Source: Lunularia cruciata (taxonomy: Eukaryota > Streptophyta > Marchantiopsida > Lunulariales > Lunulariaceae). Taken from it: 64,000 nucleotides of DNA. Every line of letters begins with the position of its first letter. The stretch's first letter is position 1. This document shows, in pieces, positions 36,012-46,983 of this stretch. Where the stretch lies: assembly GCA_948567375.1 (NCBI GenBank), contig OX419755.1:77150931-77214930 (forward strand). Reading direction: 5' to 3'. Under the pieces are notes generated by a model that was not told the DNA's origin, did not search any database, and saw only the letters and a program-made list of their open reading frames with translations. The position numbers and the translations under genes were made by a program.

Positions 36012-39000
36012 TTTATCAACAAATCCAAAATTATATCTTATGTGATTCTTGTAACCATAATAGTTGCCATTGTGACTTTATTGTCTTAAACCATATGTAA
36101 GTCATCTTTAACTATATAGCTAGATCTGGTAAAATATTTTAGAAGATTATTGTATTCTTTGAATCTTAAGATGGTTTAGAGTTTCTCCCAAGTCTAAGTG
36201 GGTTTAAATCTGAATGTTCAAGTCATTGTCAAGTTGAGGATGAAAGTTAAAGCCTTGTACCTTAAATTCCATATCCAACTTGTGATAATTGGGTTAATCA
36301 TGATTAAAGCTTAAGGTAGAGGCTACACCTTGTTCCTTCATCCTATAGTTTGAAGTGATAGATAGTGAAATATGAGTTCAGGATTTTGTTTGAGTAAAAA
36401 AATCTCAATCATTCAAGCTCCAAAAGTCTTCATTACAAGACCTTACTACTTGAACTTTATCATCTTGAACTCAAACACTCTAAAGCTTGATATTCTAGAG
36501 AAGTCTGTAACTTCTTTGGCCCTCAAGAGCTTCTCTTGCTACTTGTGCTTCAACTTCTAGAAGTCTTTGTTCTACAACATCTCATATTTTATGATTTTGA
36601 TCTTCCAAACTAGATTTTGATAATTTCATATTTTACTTAATCTTTTCAATATGATGTCAAATGAGAAAACTATAAAGATTGTTTTGGTATTCTACCCATC
36701 ACAAGTTGGGAAATTATTGATGATTATTGCTTCATATACATGAGTTTGAAGGGCTTAGATTCCAAATATGAGACTTTAAGGATTTTTTTTCCTCCGTAAT
36801 TTCTATTTTCTTTTAGTTTTGATAGCACCAAAGTTCTAAGGAGGTTTTTATTTCATCAAATTCAACAAATTAATATCATGTGAAAATGGTCAAAAATTAA
36901 TTATAAATTAAAATTTTTTATGGGTTGTAAATCTAGGCTTTCTTATTAGAAGCATTCATGAAAAAGCCTTAAGCTATTCTTTATGCTTATATAATTTGGA
37001 ATTCTTTATTTGTTCTTTGTGGTCATTTTCAGTTTTGGTTCTTTTTTGACTATTCAACCTCAATATTACTAATTGTGATTGAGAATCAAAGTAAAAAGTC
37101 TCATTTTTATATATTGATTGAACTTCAATTATCAAATTATCAAAAGGGTCTATTGACTATTTTCTCATCCCATAAATTACAACAAGTCATCTAATTTTTT
37201 TTGCTATCAAGTTATAGAGCTCTGTCTTCTTCTAGTATGTTGAGGAACATTCCATTCACAAAGATTTTACAGTTTTTATCAAATATCTTCTCTTCTTCTC
37301 AATAAATTTTCTTAAATATATTCTATTCTTCTCAATATCAATATCAATCAAACCTAGAGATTTTTTTTCTATGTTACTTAGATGCAAAGGTCAAATCTAA
37401 GGACTTTGTGTATACCTCTTAAGTGAAATTTCAATAAAGTACCTTAACAATAGATTTTCCTTTCTTTGTTAGAAGATTTGCATTTGAGTTTGACTTAAGG
37501 ACCAAGGATTTACCAAGTAGATGAAGTTTATAGAGACCAAGAAGCTAAAGATATGAATAAATCTACAGATGTAATAATAAAAATATCAGTCAATAAAATT
37601 TTAGATATTTAATTATTTTTTTATATAAGTCTATATAAGTTTGTTTATTTATTTATTTATTTATTTATATAAGTCCAATTCCAATGAGCTACACATCATA
37701 TCTTAGCAATAAACAAATTGATTGTCCACTAAGTAGACTAGCTAAGGGCTTATGTTCTAAGATCTCATTTTCTATATTCCAAGATATAAAACCTTGTTTA
37801 GAACATCTAAGGAGCATGTAAGAACATGAAACCTTAGTTAAAAAATATTTAGATAAAAAAATTAATATGTCTTGTCCTACTATATTAGATAGATATACAA
37901 TTCTTCGATATAAATGGGTGGTAGTTTAGGCTATTATATCATAGTGTATTTTGGATCTTTGTTAAGAACATATGTTTAGTGAATAGGGGAAGGTCAACTT
38001 TAAAAGACCAAGAACTAGCAACCAGAAAGGTAATACCCAGAACTTAGGAGTAGCGGCCAAATTATTATCTTCATTCATCTTAAATTAGTGCTTTAAGGTT
38101 TACTAATCTGGAAGGTTATATTATGAAGTTGGAAGTAAGTTAGTGTGGTGAGGTCCCATGTTTGGCCATCTCCAAAGATACGGAAGACCAAATCATATGT
38201 AAAACCGCAAAAAGATAAAATGGTAAAGATGAAACAAAGTTTGGATTTGGATTTATTTTTTATATGATTTAAACGTTTAAGGGTGTAAATTCTGATACTT
38301 AAGGATAACAAAATAAGGTGATGGACAATATGGGGTTGAATTTTCAACAAGATTTAACTTGGACTCTAAACTGTATATTGTGTATGCTTTAATGCTTGAG
38401 TCTATCATAATTTTTGAATGAATACCCGAGAAAAATAAAATATAATTTTCTTGAATCTTATTTCCAATGCAAACATGAACCTTAAAAATTAACACTATAC
38501 GGAAAACTTAAACATATTTTACAAATAGAAATTTTTTTTCATTATTTCAACATAGACTTTGAATTTGCAATTGTGAAAGCCAGAATGCTTTAGTCGAAAG
38601 CTTTGAAATTCTTTTCTGTAAAATACTACCAAGGAAATAAAATTTTCATTTTCCTATAAATCTTATTTTTTATACTCTGTTTCCAATATTGATTTCTTTT
38701 GGTTTTTTCTAAATAAATTAACTTTGGTTTCCTTTACTTGGTTCGGTCTCTTCCCCTTGATGTGTAATGGAATAAGCTTGCATTTCTTGCAGTTTCTTTA
38801 TTGATTTCTAAAGTAAACTTAAAACTTCTGAGTGCATAATATCAGTTTTAAATTCATAAAATATACCTGTAAACTGTAAACTTAAAAATTTTGAGCCCAT
38901 AATATCATTTTTTTAATTCATAAAATATACTTATAGAATTGTACTACATAACCTAGTACTTGGCTGACGAGTTTGTAATTTGTTATTACATTTTCCTAGT
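36012..39000. other. AT-rich stretch without genes
   Basis: No reading frame or repeat is recognised. A (TTTA)6 microsatellite lies at 37644-37667. Confidence 0.6.
37644..37667. repeat. (TTTA)6 microsatellite
   Basis: Six uninterrupted TTTA units. Confidence 0.9.
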
Positions 39001-40094
39001 ATATACGCAAGACAACATCATAGATTTGGTAGCCCTTTGGCTATGGCCTTGATTTGATTATACATAGTGCTACGTCCCTGAAGAAAGCTCCAATTCACGA
39101 TCTTGATAACGTTAGCACCCATCGGTGCTAACATTATCATGAAGCTAAAACAACTCCTTCTATGCCATGAAGGGAATCCAGATGATGCATGGCTACATTG
39201 CACCCTAAGGCACACCTAAGGTCATAGTTGATTCTTCTTAAAGCACAAAGTTGATGACGCGGGCCTTCAACATTTTCCGAAGCTCAACTTCCACACGTTT
39301 CCTTGCAGTGCTTGTTTGCTATTGGTCTCTCTCCAGCATTTAGCCTTGAAGCAAGTTACCTTCCGCTTAGAGCTGCATTCCCCTACCCACCCAACTCGTA
39401 GTAGGGTCTAGGACCGATGGGTTTTCACCCTCTTTGAACTTGGACTCGGCTCGCTACAGAGGCACTTCTCCAAACTGGTTTATATGCGCCTCTCACTATG
39501 TCCCACACAATGTATGCAGGACGAGGGGAGAAAGTCTCCTGAAAATAGCGAGTTAACTAAATCTGAGCATAAATGCACTCATTTTGAATCCGCTTCAGCT
39601 CGTCCACGATGTACCACAACTAAAGGGAGAAGGGCTACCAAGCCCTTGGCTTAGAAATGGCTCTTGGCTTACACCAGGGCCCGACAATAATAGGGTATGT
39701 ACAAGGCCAAAATACTTAAAATGGAAGTATTAGTTGGTAAATTTTACTAGTATTTACAGAGCAACTAACCAACGTGTTTAATAACAACCCTACACTGCCT
39801 CTATTATAATTTGGTTTGGGCTGCGGGCCATGCACTGCAAGCCCTTTCTAGGAATGTACTTGCTGTAGGAGGATCATCAGTCGCATGGATTGCTCTTGTT
39901 CTCATATTAGGACCCCAAAGGTTGGCAACTATGAACCGGGGACAACACCAAGCATACCCAAGACACTTGGGAAATGGCCCAAATTAATAAAGATAATTTT
40001 TAGAAGGCAACCACGTAGGAAGAATGAAGGTGAGAAGACCCCATCAAGCCATATAAGGGAGAGACAAAAAAGGTAACATGGGGCTAAGCCCCAA
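39001..40094. other. No gene seen; probable LINE 3' flank in part
   Basis: GC-richer than the stretch before it. The part nearest 40094 continues the LINE 3' side. A near-perfect hairpin with 15-base arms and a 4-base loop sits at 39105-39138. Confidence 0.5.
39105..39138. repeat. Inverted repeat, 15-base arms, 4-base loop
   Basis: GATAACGTTAGCACC, loop CATC, GGTGCTAACATTATC; one mismatch between arms. Confidence 0.85.
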
Positions 40095-40236
40095 TAGAGT
40101 TTATATGAGAAATCTGCCCTACCGCACCTAAGATATCCAAGCTATGCAAGTCATATGGTCTACACACAACTGGAGCATCAGAAGAAACATCACCTAATGT
40201 GATTGCTCTCTTATGGATTGCACCAGCCATTGCCCT

Positions 40237-40638
40237 CTATAGAGCAATGGACACACACAATCTAAAATATGCTACAAAGTATGAGAGTGAGATTGGTACC
40301 CCCTGACGCCTAACATGATAAGCTCTCGTGCACTCCTTAACAAATGTGTCAAATCCCGTGTCCATCACTCCATATAACTCCAAGGCTAGAGGAACAAAGA
40401 GGTGACCTCGCTGCATGCCCCTATACTTGGAGACTTTGCAACTTGCTGCTGCACTCGCCGCCCATCCAGGGGGATTGATAATCACTTCCTTTGAAATTGT
40501 ATCCCATGTAAGGTCCATAACCACAACATCTGCTACTGCAACTTGATCAATTTGGACCAAGTATAAGTCTGCCCTGACACGTGTTGATGGCAAAGCATAC
40601 AAACACATAGTGTCCAAGCCAAGTATACACTCTCTCAT
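40237..40638 (-). pseudogene. Restriction-like endonuclease domain of the LINE
   Basis: A 133-codon open piece. It reads RVRADLYLVQ, then VAVADVVVMDLTW, then ASCKVSKYRGM, and LFVPLALELYGVMDTGFDTF. The pattern R/P-x-D ... D-V-x-V ... K-x-x-KY ... PL...YG fits the PD-(D/E)XK-type nuclease of R2-group LINEs, which nicks the target for primed reverse transcription. Candidate catalytic positions are Asp24, Asp37 and the Lys-x-x-Lys-Tyr of this piece. It follows the CCHC knuckle at once, as in the family. Confidence 0.75.
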
Positions 40639-40698
40639 GCCATAGCAAACACTATGTCCCTAATGGCGTCATGTTTAGCTATCCTCTGTCCTCCAAAG

Positions 40699-40752
40699 GA
40701 CACTATGTCATGTGGACCCTTACTGCATCTAATGTAGAACCACACTCACAAG
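40699..40752 (-). other. CCHC knuckle between RT and endonuclease of the LINE
   Basis: Minus strand reads C-E-C-G-S-T-L-D-A-V-R-V-H-M-T-stop-C, followed soon by a KHDA(I)RD-like stretch in a neighbouring frame. RLE-type LINEs carry such a CCHC motif at this position. One stop lies inside. Confidence 0.7.
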
Positions 40753-41079
40753 TGAGTAATGAATATGCAGATGGGTGGACCAAACCTAGGCAAAACCTCA
40801 TTGCTGTAGAGAAAGTAGTTGGTGCAAGTCGGAATGCCCTAATGCACGGTTGAGCTAGGATCCAAGAACGTGCACCCTTGCCAGAGCAAGAGTAAAGATA
40901 TGCTCTAGTAGCCTAAGGAATGGACGAGTTGACTAGAGAGAATGTAGCGTATGCTCACACTATTGCTCCATCAAGGAAGACTGTAAACCTCTAGTCCAAT
41001 CTGACGATGATGATGCAAAAGGTGGAAACTCCTCTTGTGCCCGTGGGGATAGACTTTCTCTCATCTGCCGCAATAACAT

Positions 41080-42600
41080 CTAGAGAGAAAAGGATCCTCC
41101 TTCCACTTCTATCACATGAGTCTCCAAAACCGGCCTATCAACAACCACAAAATGAGAGGAAAGTAGGGGTGCCAAGAGACCCCAACTACCCAAAAATGCT
41201 ATAGGTGTCGTCTCCTCCATAGATAGCAAGCCAACCCCACCACATGAGATTGGCAAAGCCATATGTCTATGTGCCAAATCCCCTATCCCACACTCAAAAT
41301 TTCTTGGTCCAACAATATTACCAAAGATTCCCATAATCCTCCTATCAAATGCTCTCAGACGTGATAGGAAGGAGGGTGAGGAGGAATTGTACGGATGAGG
41401 TAGGATGGTCAATGAGCAATACTAAAGGAGAGAATACCAAATGCCACATGCAGATCTCCTAGTAATGGAAGGTCATCCACATGGAGGACATCCTCTACAA
41501 GGGTAGCGTCTAAGAAGCATGTGACAAAATCCTCCGATCCTATTGGCACTCCAAGAACACAAAGTCCATCTATGGATGTGATACACCCCTCTTGAAGCTC
41601 AAAGTGGGGAAGGATACCTAAAGGGGACCATGACCTGCACTTTGACACCTTGACTCTCAAGCTTACTAGATGTAGCTTGGTAGTCAAGTAGTCAAATGCC
41701 AGTCTAATCTGATCTATAGGGCCTACAATGTGTGTATCATTTGCCAAGGAGCAAAATACACAACATAGCATGGCCAAAGTAGTATATAGGAGAGCTCTAA
41801 AGTGAGCCATGGCAAATAAGGGCCTCCCAAAGGATCTCTTTGATGTGTACAAATAGCTGACTCCAAGATGGTGACTCCCTCAAGAACCACTGTGCTGGTA
41901 GTAAAGGGAAGCAGGAGAGCCATAAAAAGACCGCACAAAACTCGCCAAGGATCCATTAGCCTCCCTAAGCTCTCTAAAGATGGATACCCGTGAGACACTA
42001 TTAAAAACATTCTCAACATCCACTTGTAGGACGACCTACTCCGGATGGATATCTAGGAGTGCTCTAATGCCTAAAGATATAGCCTCACATCCTCTAGGTG
42101 TAGCTACTCCAAATTGATGTGGACTGAGGTGTTGTTGAAAGTGAGAATGATGCTAAAGGACAATGGTACAATTGACCAAACACAAAAAGATCTCTCCAAT
42201 AGCAATCGTTCTAATGCCCCACGTGTCCTTCTCCATTGCAAGAAGTTGACTAGCACCTAACACTCAACTAATAGACATAGAAATGTCTATTAGTTGAGTT
42301 TCAGATGTTTCAGATGGCTACTATTGTAGCCATCTGAAACAACTCAATAAACCACTAGAAGGATCATCTGCTTGGAAGCAATCTCTAAAATGCTCATACA
42401 CCATCCTTGACAAGTCTCCTGAGCAAAGGCGAGGGGTAGTGCACAATGCTTGTGCAAGTAGTGACCTATCAAGACATAAAGGCTGCTCAGGCTGATAATC
42501 TAAGACCTCTAATGGTAGCCCCTCTACTGCTATAGGATGTAGTGAGCGTAGGAAAGAGATAGTCTCATCAATAGGACTCGCCATAGACAAAGGATGCAGC
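41080..42600 (-). pseudogene. Reverse transcriptase domain of the LINE
   Basis: From the minus strand: MVYEHFRDCFQADDPSSG, VLGASQLLAMEKDTWGIRT, HQFGVATPRGCEA (palm entry), motif A VVLQVDVENVFNSVSR near 42030-41980, motif B (Q)RDPLGGPLFAMAHF near 41840, motif C CSLANDTHIVGP near 41750-41715, then KVSKCRSWSPLGI and VLGVPIGSEDF (thumb). Motif C normally reads ADD; the first Asp is Asn here (codon about 41739-41741). Later parts at 41080-41412 (RLRAFDRRIMGIFG, ALPISCGGVGLLS) are the downstream region typical of this family. The reading changes frame several times. Confidence 0.85.
42262..42341. repeat. Two adjacent perfect hairpins (L-L'-R'-R) inside LINE RT
   Basis: Hairpin 1: 17-base arms 42262-42278 and 42283-42299 around the loop AGAA. 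Hairpin 2: 16-base arms 42306-42321 and 42326-42341 around the loop TATT. Both are perfect. The outer arms are normal RT coding sequence; the inner arms are inverted copies of them. Confidence 0.95.
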
Positions 42601-43139
42601 GCTCGTGCTACTCTACTAAACTCTCATGCCTGACCCAATGTCCTACATCGTCATAATCAAGTGGAATTTGTGGTATCTTGTGGTGATGCATGTCTCCTAG
42701 ATCATGTAGCCCTAACAGACTCCTTCGCCCAATTCCCGGCTTGAAATTGACAAAATCTATCAGCCACCTCTCTATGCCCCGCACGTCCTCCTCTAGCATA
42801 AAGATGACACCATCGAGGGAGTAAGAGGAATAAGAACCATGCTAACTCATCCAAGAGATCACTTGCCAAACGATCAATTGGTTAGCGAAAAGCCTTTCTA
42901 GCCTCATCATGGGGTGTGCAGTGTAACCTATGGAATAGACGTGGACATGGAAAACTAGTCTCAAATAACCCCAAAATGCAACCCGCTTGAGAAGCTAACC
43001 ACTCCCACTACTTGATCGGTATCCCTGGAACAATCAATGAAGGGATAGAAGAAGTGTGTGTAATCCCGAGTGTCATTGTTGTTGATGTGATCGCTTGTCT
43101 CACGTGGGCATCCCAAGTGGTCCAATCATAGCCCTTGTA

Positions 43140-43210
43140 CATCCTTCCCACATGGGTCTTTATCCCTTGTGAGGTAAAACGTTAGTGACACACTGGGCAT
43201 GGTGTATCTC
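43140..43210 (-). other. N-terminal C2H2 zinc-finger motif of the LINE
   Basis: Minus strand reads CPVCH, stop, RFTSQGIKTHVGRMY: CX2C, Arg-Phe, Gly-Ile, then His; the final His of the usual HxxRxH is Tyr. N-terminal fingers of this type (CPVCxRxFxxxxGxxxHxxRxH) recognise target DNA in R2-like LINEs. Confidence 0.7.
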
Positions 43211-43250
43211 GAGCCGCTCTAGGCAACCCCACATGGGAAGGTGTATCCAT

Positions 43251-44384
43251 GGCTAGTACAAAAATAATGATAGTAACACATGATGCTCCTCTCCATATCT
43301 CCCCCTATGTGCAAAAACACAACCCCTCATATCTCAACTCACATAAAAAAAAATCTCTCCAAACCCTAAAAACTATAAATTCTCATAACTTTCAATTTCC
43401 ATCTCCAAAATTTTCAAACTAAATTCCCATGGAACTTAATCATGAAAACCAAGAGATTAGAAATGAAAATTTACAACCCATCACTCTCAATGTGGAATGA
43501 TCACTCTAAACCCTAAAAAAAACTAAAAATCCTCATAACTTTTTACTCCATTCTCCATAGTCTTCAATCTAAGTACCAATGGAACTTAAGTTGAAAAACA
43601 AAGAGAATCTACTTTTCATTGGAGTGCTATATGCTAGAGAGCACTCAAGAATTATAGATATGTCTTCTCCTGTCTCTCTCGTCTTCCCACTCTCCCGCAA
43701 CTCCAAAGAACCAATAATGATAATCAGCCATTACAAAACCATCACAAAACCATCATGATTAGACTATGGCTTTAATAGCGACCCGACATGAGGAATATGT
43801 GGCAATGCTACAAAGACTGGCGGGGTCGACTAATGATGGTATTGTCTTTCCATGATTCTGTCTCAAATCAAGAATTCAGTTTCAATTTTCAATTTCAACA
43901 TCAATGTTGTGTCACTTGTAATATTTTAGTTTTATTTGCTTTCAGTTCGCAGATTTTCGGGATCCTCTGTCGAAAGAATCCAGGTGATTGTGGCCAAATA
44001 TAAAACACGAGTTTAAACACGGTCAGTGCCCTCCACGAGTAACGGAGGTGTCGGAGGGCTTTATGACAGCTTCTCCTAGGGCTGAACTCGTGGCTTGAGT
44101 CTCCAAAAAGCGAGTCAAAGTGTGGTCCCACCCGTTCGGCTATTACCACGGTTTGTCTGTCAGCACTTGACCGGATCTTTTGATACTGTGAGTCCTAGAC
44201 CCAAATTTGGTTTTTCATTTTCATTATGCCATCAACAAAAAACAGTAAATTAAAAAATGCATTAGCGTTGACGTGAATAAAATCAACGTAAAAATGTTGC
44301 CTTCTTTGCAAAATTTTCCAATCTTTTTCACAATTCCTTTAATGGTTTTCCCCCCACATTCATTTCTCAACAAATTGAATGAAG
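43251..44384. other. No gene seen
   Basis: The first few hundred bases may be LINE 5' leader. The rest has no recognised feature. Confidence 0.45.
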
Positions 44385-44495
44385 GGAGAGCCTAATCCGC
44401 TTTCGCTCGCCCGCCCGCCCGCTACTAGCGGAGTCTCGGGTGATTTCCTTTCCTTTAGCTGCTTAGATGTTTCAGTTCGCTAAGGTGTGAAAGTC
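44385..44495 (-). pseudogene. rrn26: Mitochondrial 26S rRNA fragment in nuclear DNA
   Basis: Minus strand reads GAACTGAAACATCTAAGCAG, then CTAAAGGAAAGGAAATCA, CCGAGACTCCGCTAGTAGCG and CGAGCGAAAGCGGATTAGG. This is the conserved 5' part of large-subunit rRNA; the CTAAAGGAAA and CGAAAGCGGATTAG variants are those of plant mitochondria rather than plastids. The GCGG/GCGGG segment is expanded (CCCGCCCGCCCG). It is about 110 bases and is a transferred fragment, not a gene. Confidence 0.8.
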
Positions 44496-44639
44496 CAACG
44501 CGTAGCGCAGCACACTAATGCGCCGCTTCCGGTTGGATACGGTTTGCCGATTGGAGACCCATGGATCATAGACGATATCTCCCCATGGCGTTTCGCCTTC
44601 TAAAGCGTCCATCCTTCTCTATGCCTATGCATCCATTCA

Positions 44640-44740
44640 ATGCATTACTTTTGTTTGATACAGTAGGAATTGAACCTACTTCACAGCCAACTAGGCATAT
44701 CATTTTGGATACTCCAGGAATTTAACCTGCTTGACTACTC
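44640..44740 (-). other. tRNA T-arm-like segments, probably organellar
   Basis: Minus strand has GTAGGTTCAATTCCTAC (44664-44680 region), the exact shape of a tRNA T arm, and a second CAGGTTAAATTCCTG nearby. No complete cloverleaf could be drawn, so no tRNA is called. Confidence 0.35.
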
Positions 44741-44792
44741 CATAAAAATTATGAAAGCCCACCCTTTTACTAGATTGAGCTTTCGTCGATCC

Positions 44793-45030
44793 TTAGTGGC
44801 TCCTCGCTATTTCCCGAAATAAGGGGTCCGAAGCTACATGCTTCGCCCCTCGCCAATATATGGAAACAAAGAGAAAAAGCCATATGACATCTTGGCTCCG
44901 TATTGGTAAAACCCAATATTGAATATAAGACTCAAAATAGAAAGTAATATAAAATAAAGTTAACCAAATGAATTGTGTCAAATACATAAATTAATTTAGT
45001 TGAGGCCAAAGATGTAGGACGTTAGTTTTA
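44793..45030 (-). pseudogene. atp8: Mitochondrial atp8 (orfB) 5' fragment
   Basis: Minus strand from about 45030 reads PQLN, stop, FMYLTQFIWLTLFYITFYF; plant mitochondrial ATP8 begins MPQLDKFTYLTQFxWLCLFY. After about 25 residues the match ends and the reading runs into non-atp8 sequence. In the organelle the protein is part of the ATP synthase membrane sector. Here it is a truncated piece beside the rRNA fragment, on the same strand, so both probably arrived together as mitochondrial DNA. Confidence 0.75.
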
Positions 45031-45039
45031 CATTAAAAA

Positions 45040-46983
45040 ATTCATTTTCTTCAATAAAAATTAAAAGAATTCCAATATAGGCGACTTCTGTAGATTATTT
45101 TTAAATACGGGCTAAAGCCCCAGGCGGGAAAGGAAATCAGAAAAGTTATATTGGTTTTTTTATTCTTCCGTATTCACCAGAATGCTTATTATCCTCCGTT
45201 TCAATGCTTAGGTTAGATGGGCCAAAAACACCTTGGCCCAAAACACCTTCGATTTTTATGACTGTTTGGAGAGGAAAAAAAAAAAAAAAAAAAAAACAAC
45301 CTCAACCTCAACCTCGTGATGCTTGCTTTGGTATGACAATAACATCAATGCCTGTGGACTTTCGCAATGCTATTGAAGAGAAAGACTTATTCTATCTACT
45401 GGATTCTGGCCGAGTCCGATCGCCAATTACATTGCGGAAATAGGGAAGATGGTTGTAGCCAATCCTGGTATGACTCTTTTTTGCTTTGAAAGCTTGTTTC
45501 AACTATGGTTTATCTGAGCACTACGCCCCTCTTACCTGGCAACAATTGGCAAAACCTGATGCTTATAGTTAATAGTTAAGTATCCAATCTCCGGTGAGTT
45601 TATAGTGGAGGAAGAGGTTTTTCTGTATCTATATCAAGGGAAGAGGGTCTTTTCGAGAATGAGCGGAGCATTATCATTGCAAAGAATGGTCGAATGATAG
45701 CAGAACCATGTAAGAAGATTTAAGGACACACGCTTGGAAAAGAGGAGAAACGCAGGTTGTGGGGAAGGAACGCCGCACTCAAAGGGCAGTAGCTTGTAGA
45801 AGAAATATTGCGGTCAGTTTTGATTATGTCAAGATAAGAGCAAGTATTAGGGAAGGATTATCATTGGAACAAAAGATCAAACGGCGTAATAATCAATTAT
45901 AATCAAGCACGGACCTTTCTTGCTTCTTCCATACTCTATTCCATTTAGTCTTTCTTCTTACTGTCCTTTGTGATAGGAAGATCGCACCAGCCCTGCCATA
46001 ATTCGAAGCAACCGAAAAACAACTCGGTTTCAAAGCACTAACTCGGCCTAACGAAAATTTCACCTCTTGAAACCCGATGACAATGTAGACACATATGTAA
46101 GTGTCCCTACTTGAACGCCAACATGCAACTCTACAGCCTTCCGTTGCTGATGATAGTCTAGGTGTCATTCTGAGTTAATGTTGTGGATCCTCGTGCTTTC
46201 TCGTGTTCGCATGACACTTCAAGGCTCCCTCGTGACTTGGATCCTACGATTGATGTGGCTGGGACACACTGATTCCACACCATTTGTTGGGTATGGAATT
46301 AGGCTTCACGCATTAGTCAACTGCTTCACTCAATAAAGAGCGCATGGGCTCAACTTCAGTGAGGGAATGAATAGAGTAAATATACATAATATCCGCGAAC
46401 GTACATTCACTTTCCGAATTCTAAGTCTCTGAACAATATTTATTCAGAAAACGAAGTAGACCTGAACATATGTAGGTCGCCATGTTCGTGACACTGGCGT
46501 CGTCCGCTCACTCGTTAGCTAGCAGTGACCAGAAGTCAAATATGAGACAGGGACTAACATGTACGTTATTTATCAGAGAGTATGAATTACACTGCTGGTG
46601 TGAAACACATTCATCCATAATATTATCCTCTGCAACTCAATCGCTTGATTTCCACGGATTATCGTTTATGAAAGATGAACCCAATCTCAGACTAGGACCG
46701 GACCAATGAGAGGAAACACGATAGCGTATCTAGATACTCGAAGGCCTGACCCAAGCAAACAATGAAATGAGAGTAGTTGAAATATCTTTGATTGTACACT
46801 TGGCAGAGCCTGCACTTTTACTTACAGAGAGAAAGCTCTTGCGCGGAAGTCCAAATTCAGCTCGATAATAGAGACTATGTGATCGACGTATCTACATAGC
46901 TAACGGGACAGATGATGAGCAAAACTGAGGATGATTAGAAAAACCACCTCCTAAAGAAGCCGCCTGACAAATGGACTCATACA
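45040..46983. other. No firm gene; possible further organelle-derived DNA, then SF3B4 3' flank
   Basis: A run of 22 A lies at 45275-45296. Sequence style at 45.1-45.9 kb resembles plant mitochondrial spacer but no gene was identified. The last few hundred bases before 46984 are expected to hold the SF3B4 3' untranslated region. Confidence 0.4.

Larger units (their letters stand above)
40095..43250 (-). mobile_element. Degenerate LINE with R2-like layout (C2H2, RT, CCHC, restriction-like endonuclease)
   Basis: Minus strand, about 3.15 kb. From the ATG at 43250: MDTPSHVGLPRAARDTPCPVC, a C2H2-type finger; linker (ADRFCQFQAGNWAKESVRA); RT from about 42600 to 41080; a Cys-x-Cys...His...Cys knuckle near 40750-40699; then a restriction-like endonuclease at 40638-40237 and a tail ending about 40095 (HSLDILGAVGQ, SIGA stop). 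This order is that of early-branching, site-specific LINEs such as R2 and NeSL, not of plant L1 or RTE elements with an upstream APE endonuclease. Frame is lost near 42670 and several stops interrupt it (for example after CPVCH, after VPGIPIK and in RT), so the copy is dead. An L-L'-R'-R inverted-duplication scar interrupts RT at 42262-42341. No poly-A tail or target duplication was identified. Confidence 0.85.

Noticed and set aside
40237-40638. Stand-alone host gene of unknown function
   Set aside because: It directly follows the CCHC knuckle and RT on the same strand and has the endonuclease motif pattern, so it is part of the LINE.
44385-44495. Plastid 23S rRNA origin of the rRNA fragment
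   Set aside because: The CTAAAGGAAAGG and CGAAAGCGGATTAG variants are those of plant mitochondrial 26S rRNA.
44640-44740. A tRNA gene on the minus strand
   Set aside because: T-arm-like sequences are present but no acceptor stem, D arm and anticodon arm could be matched.
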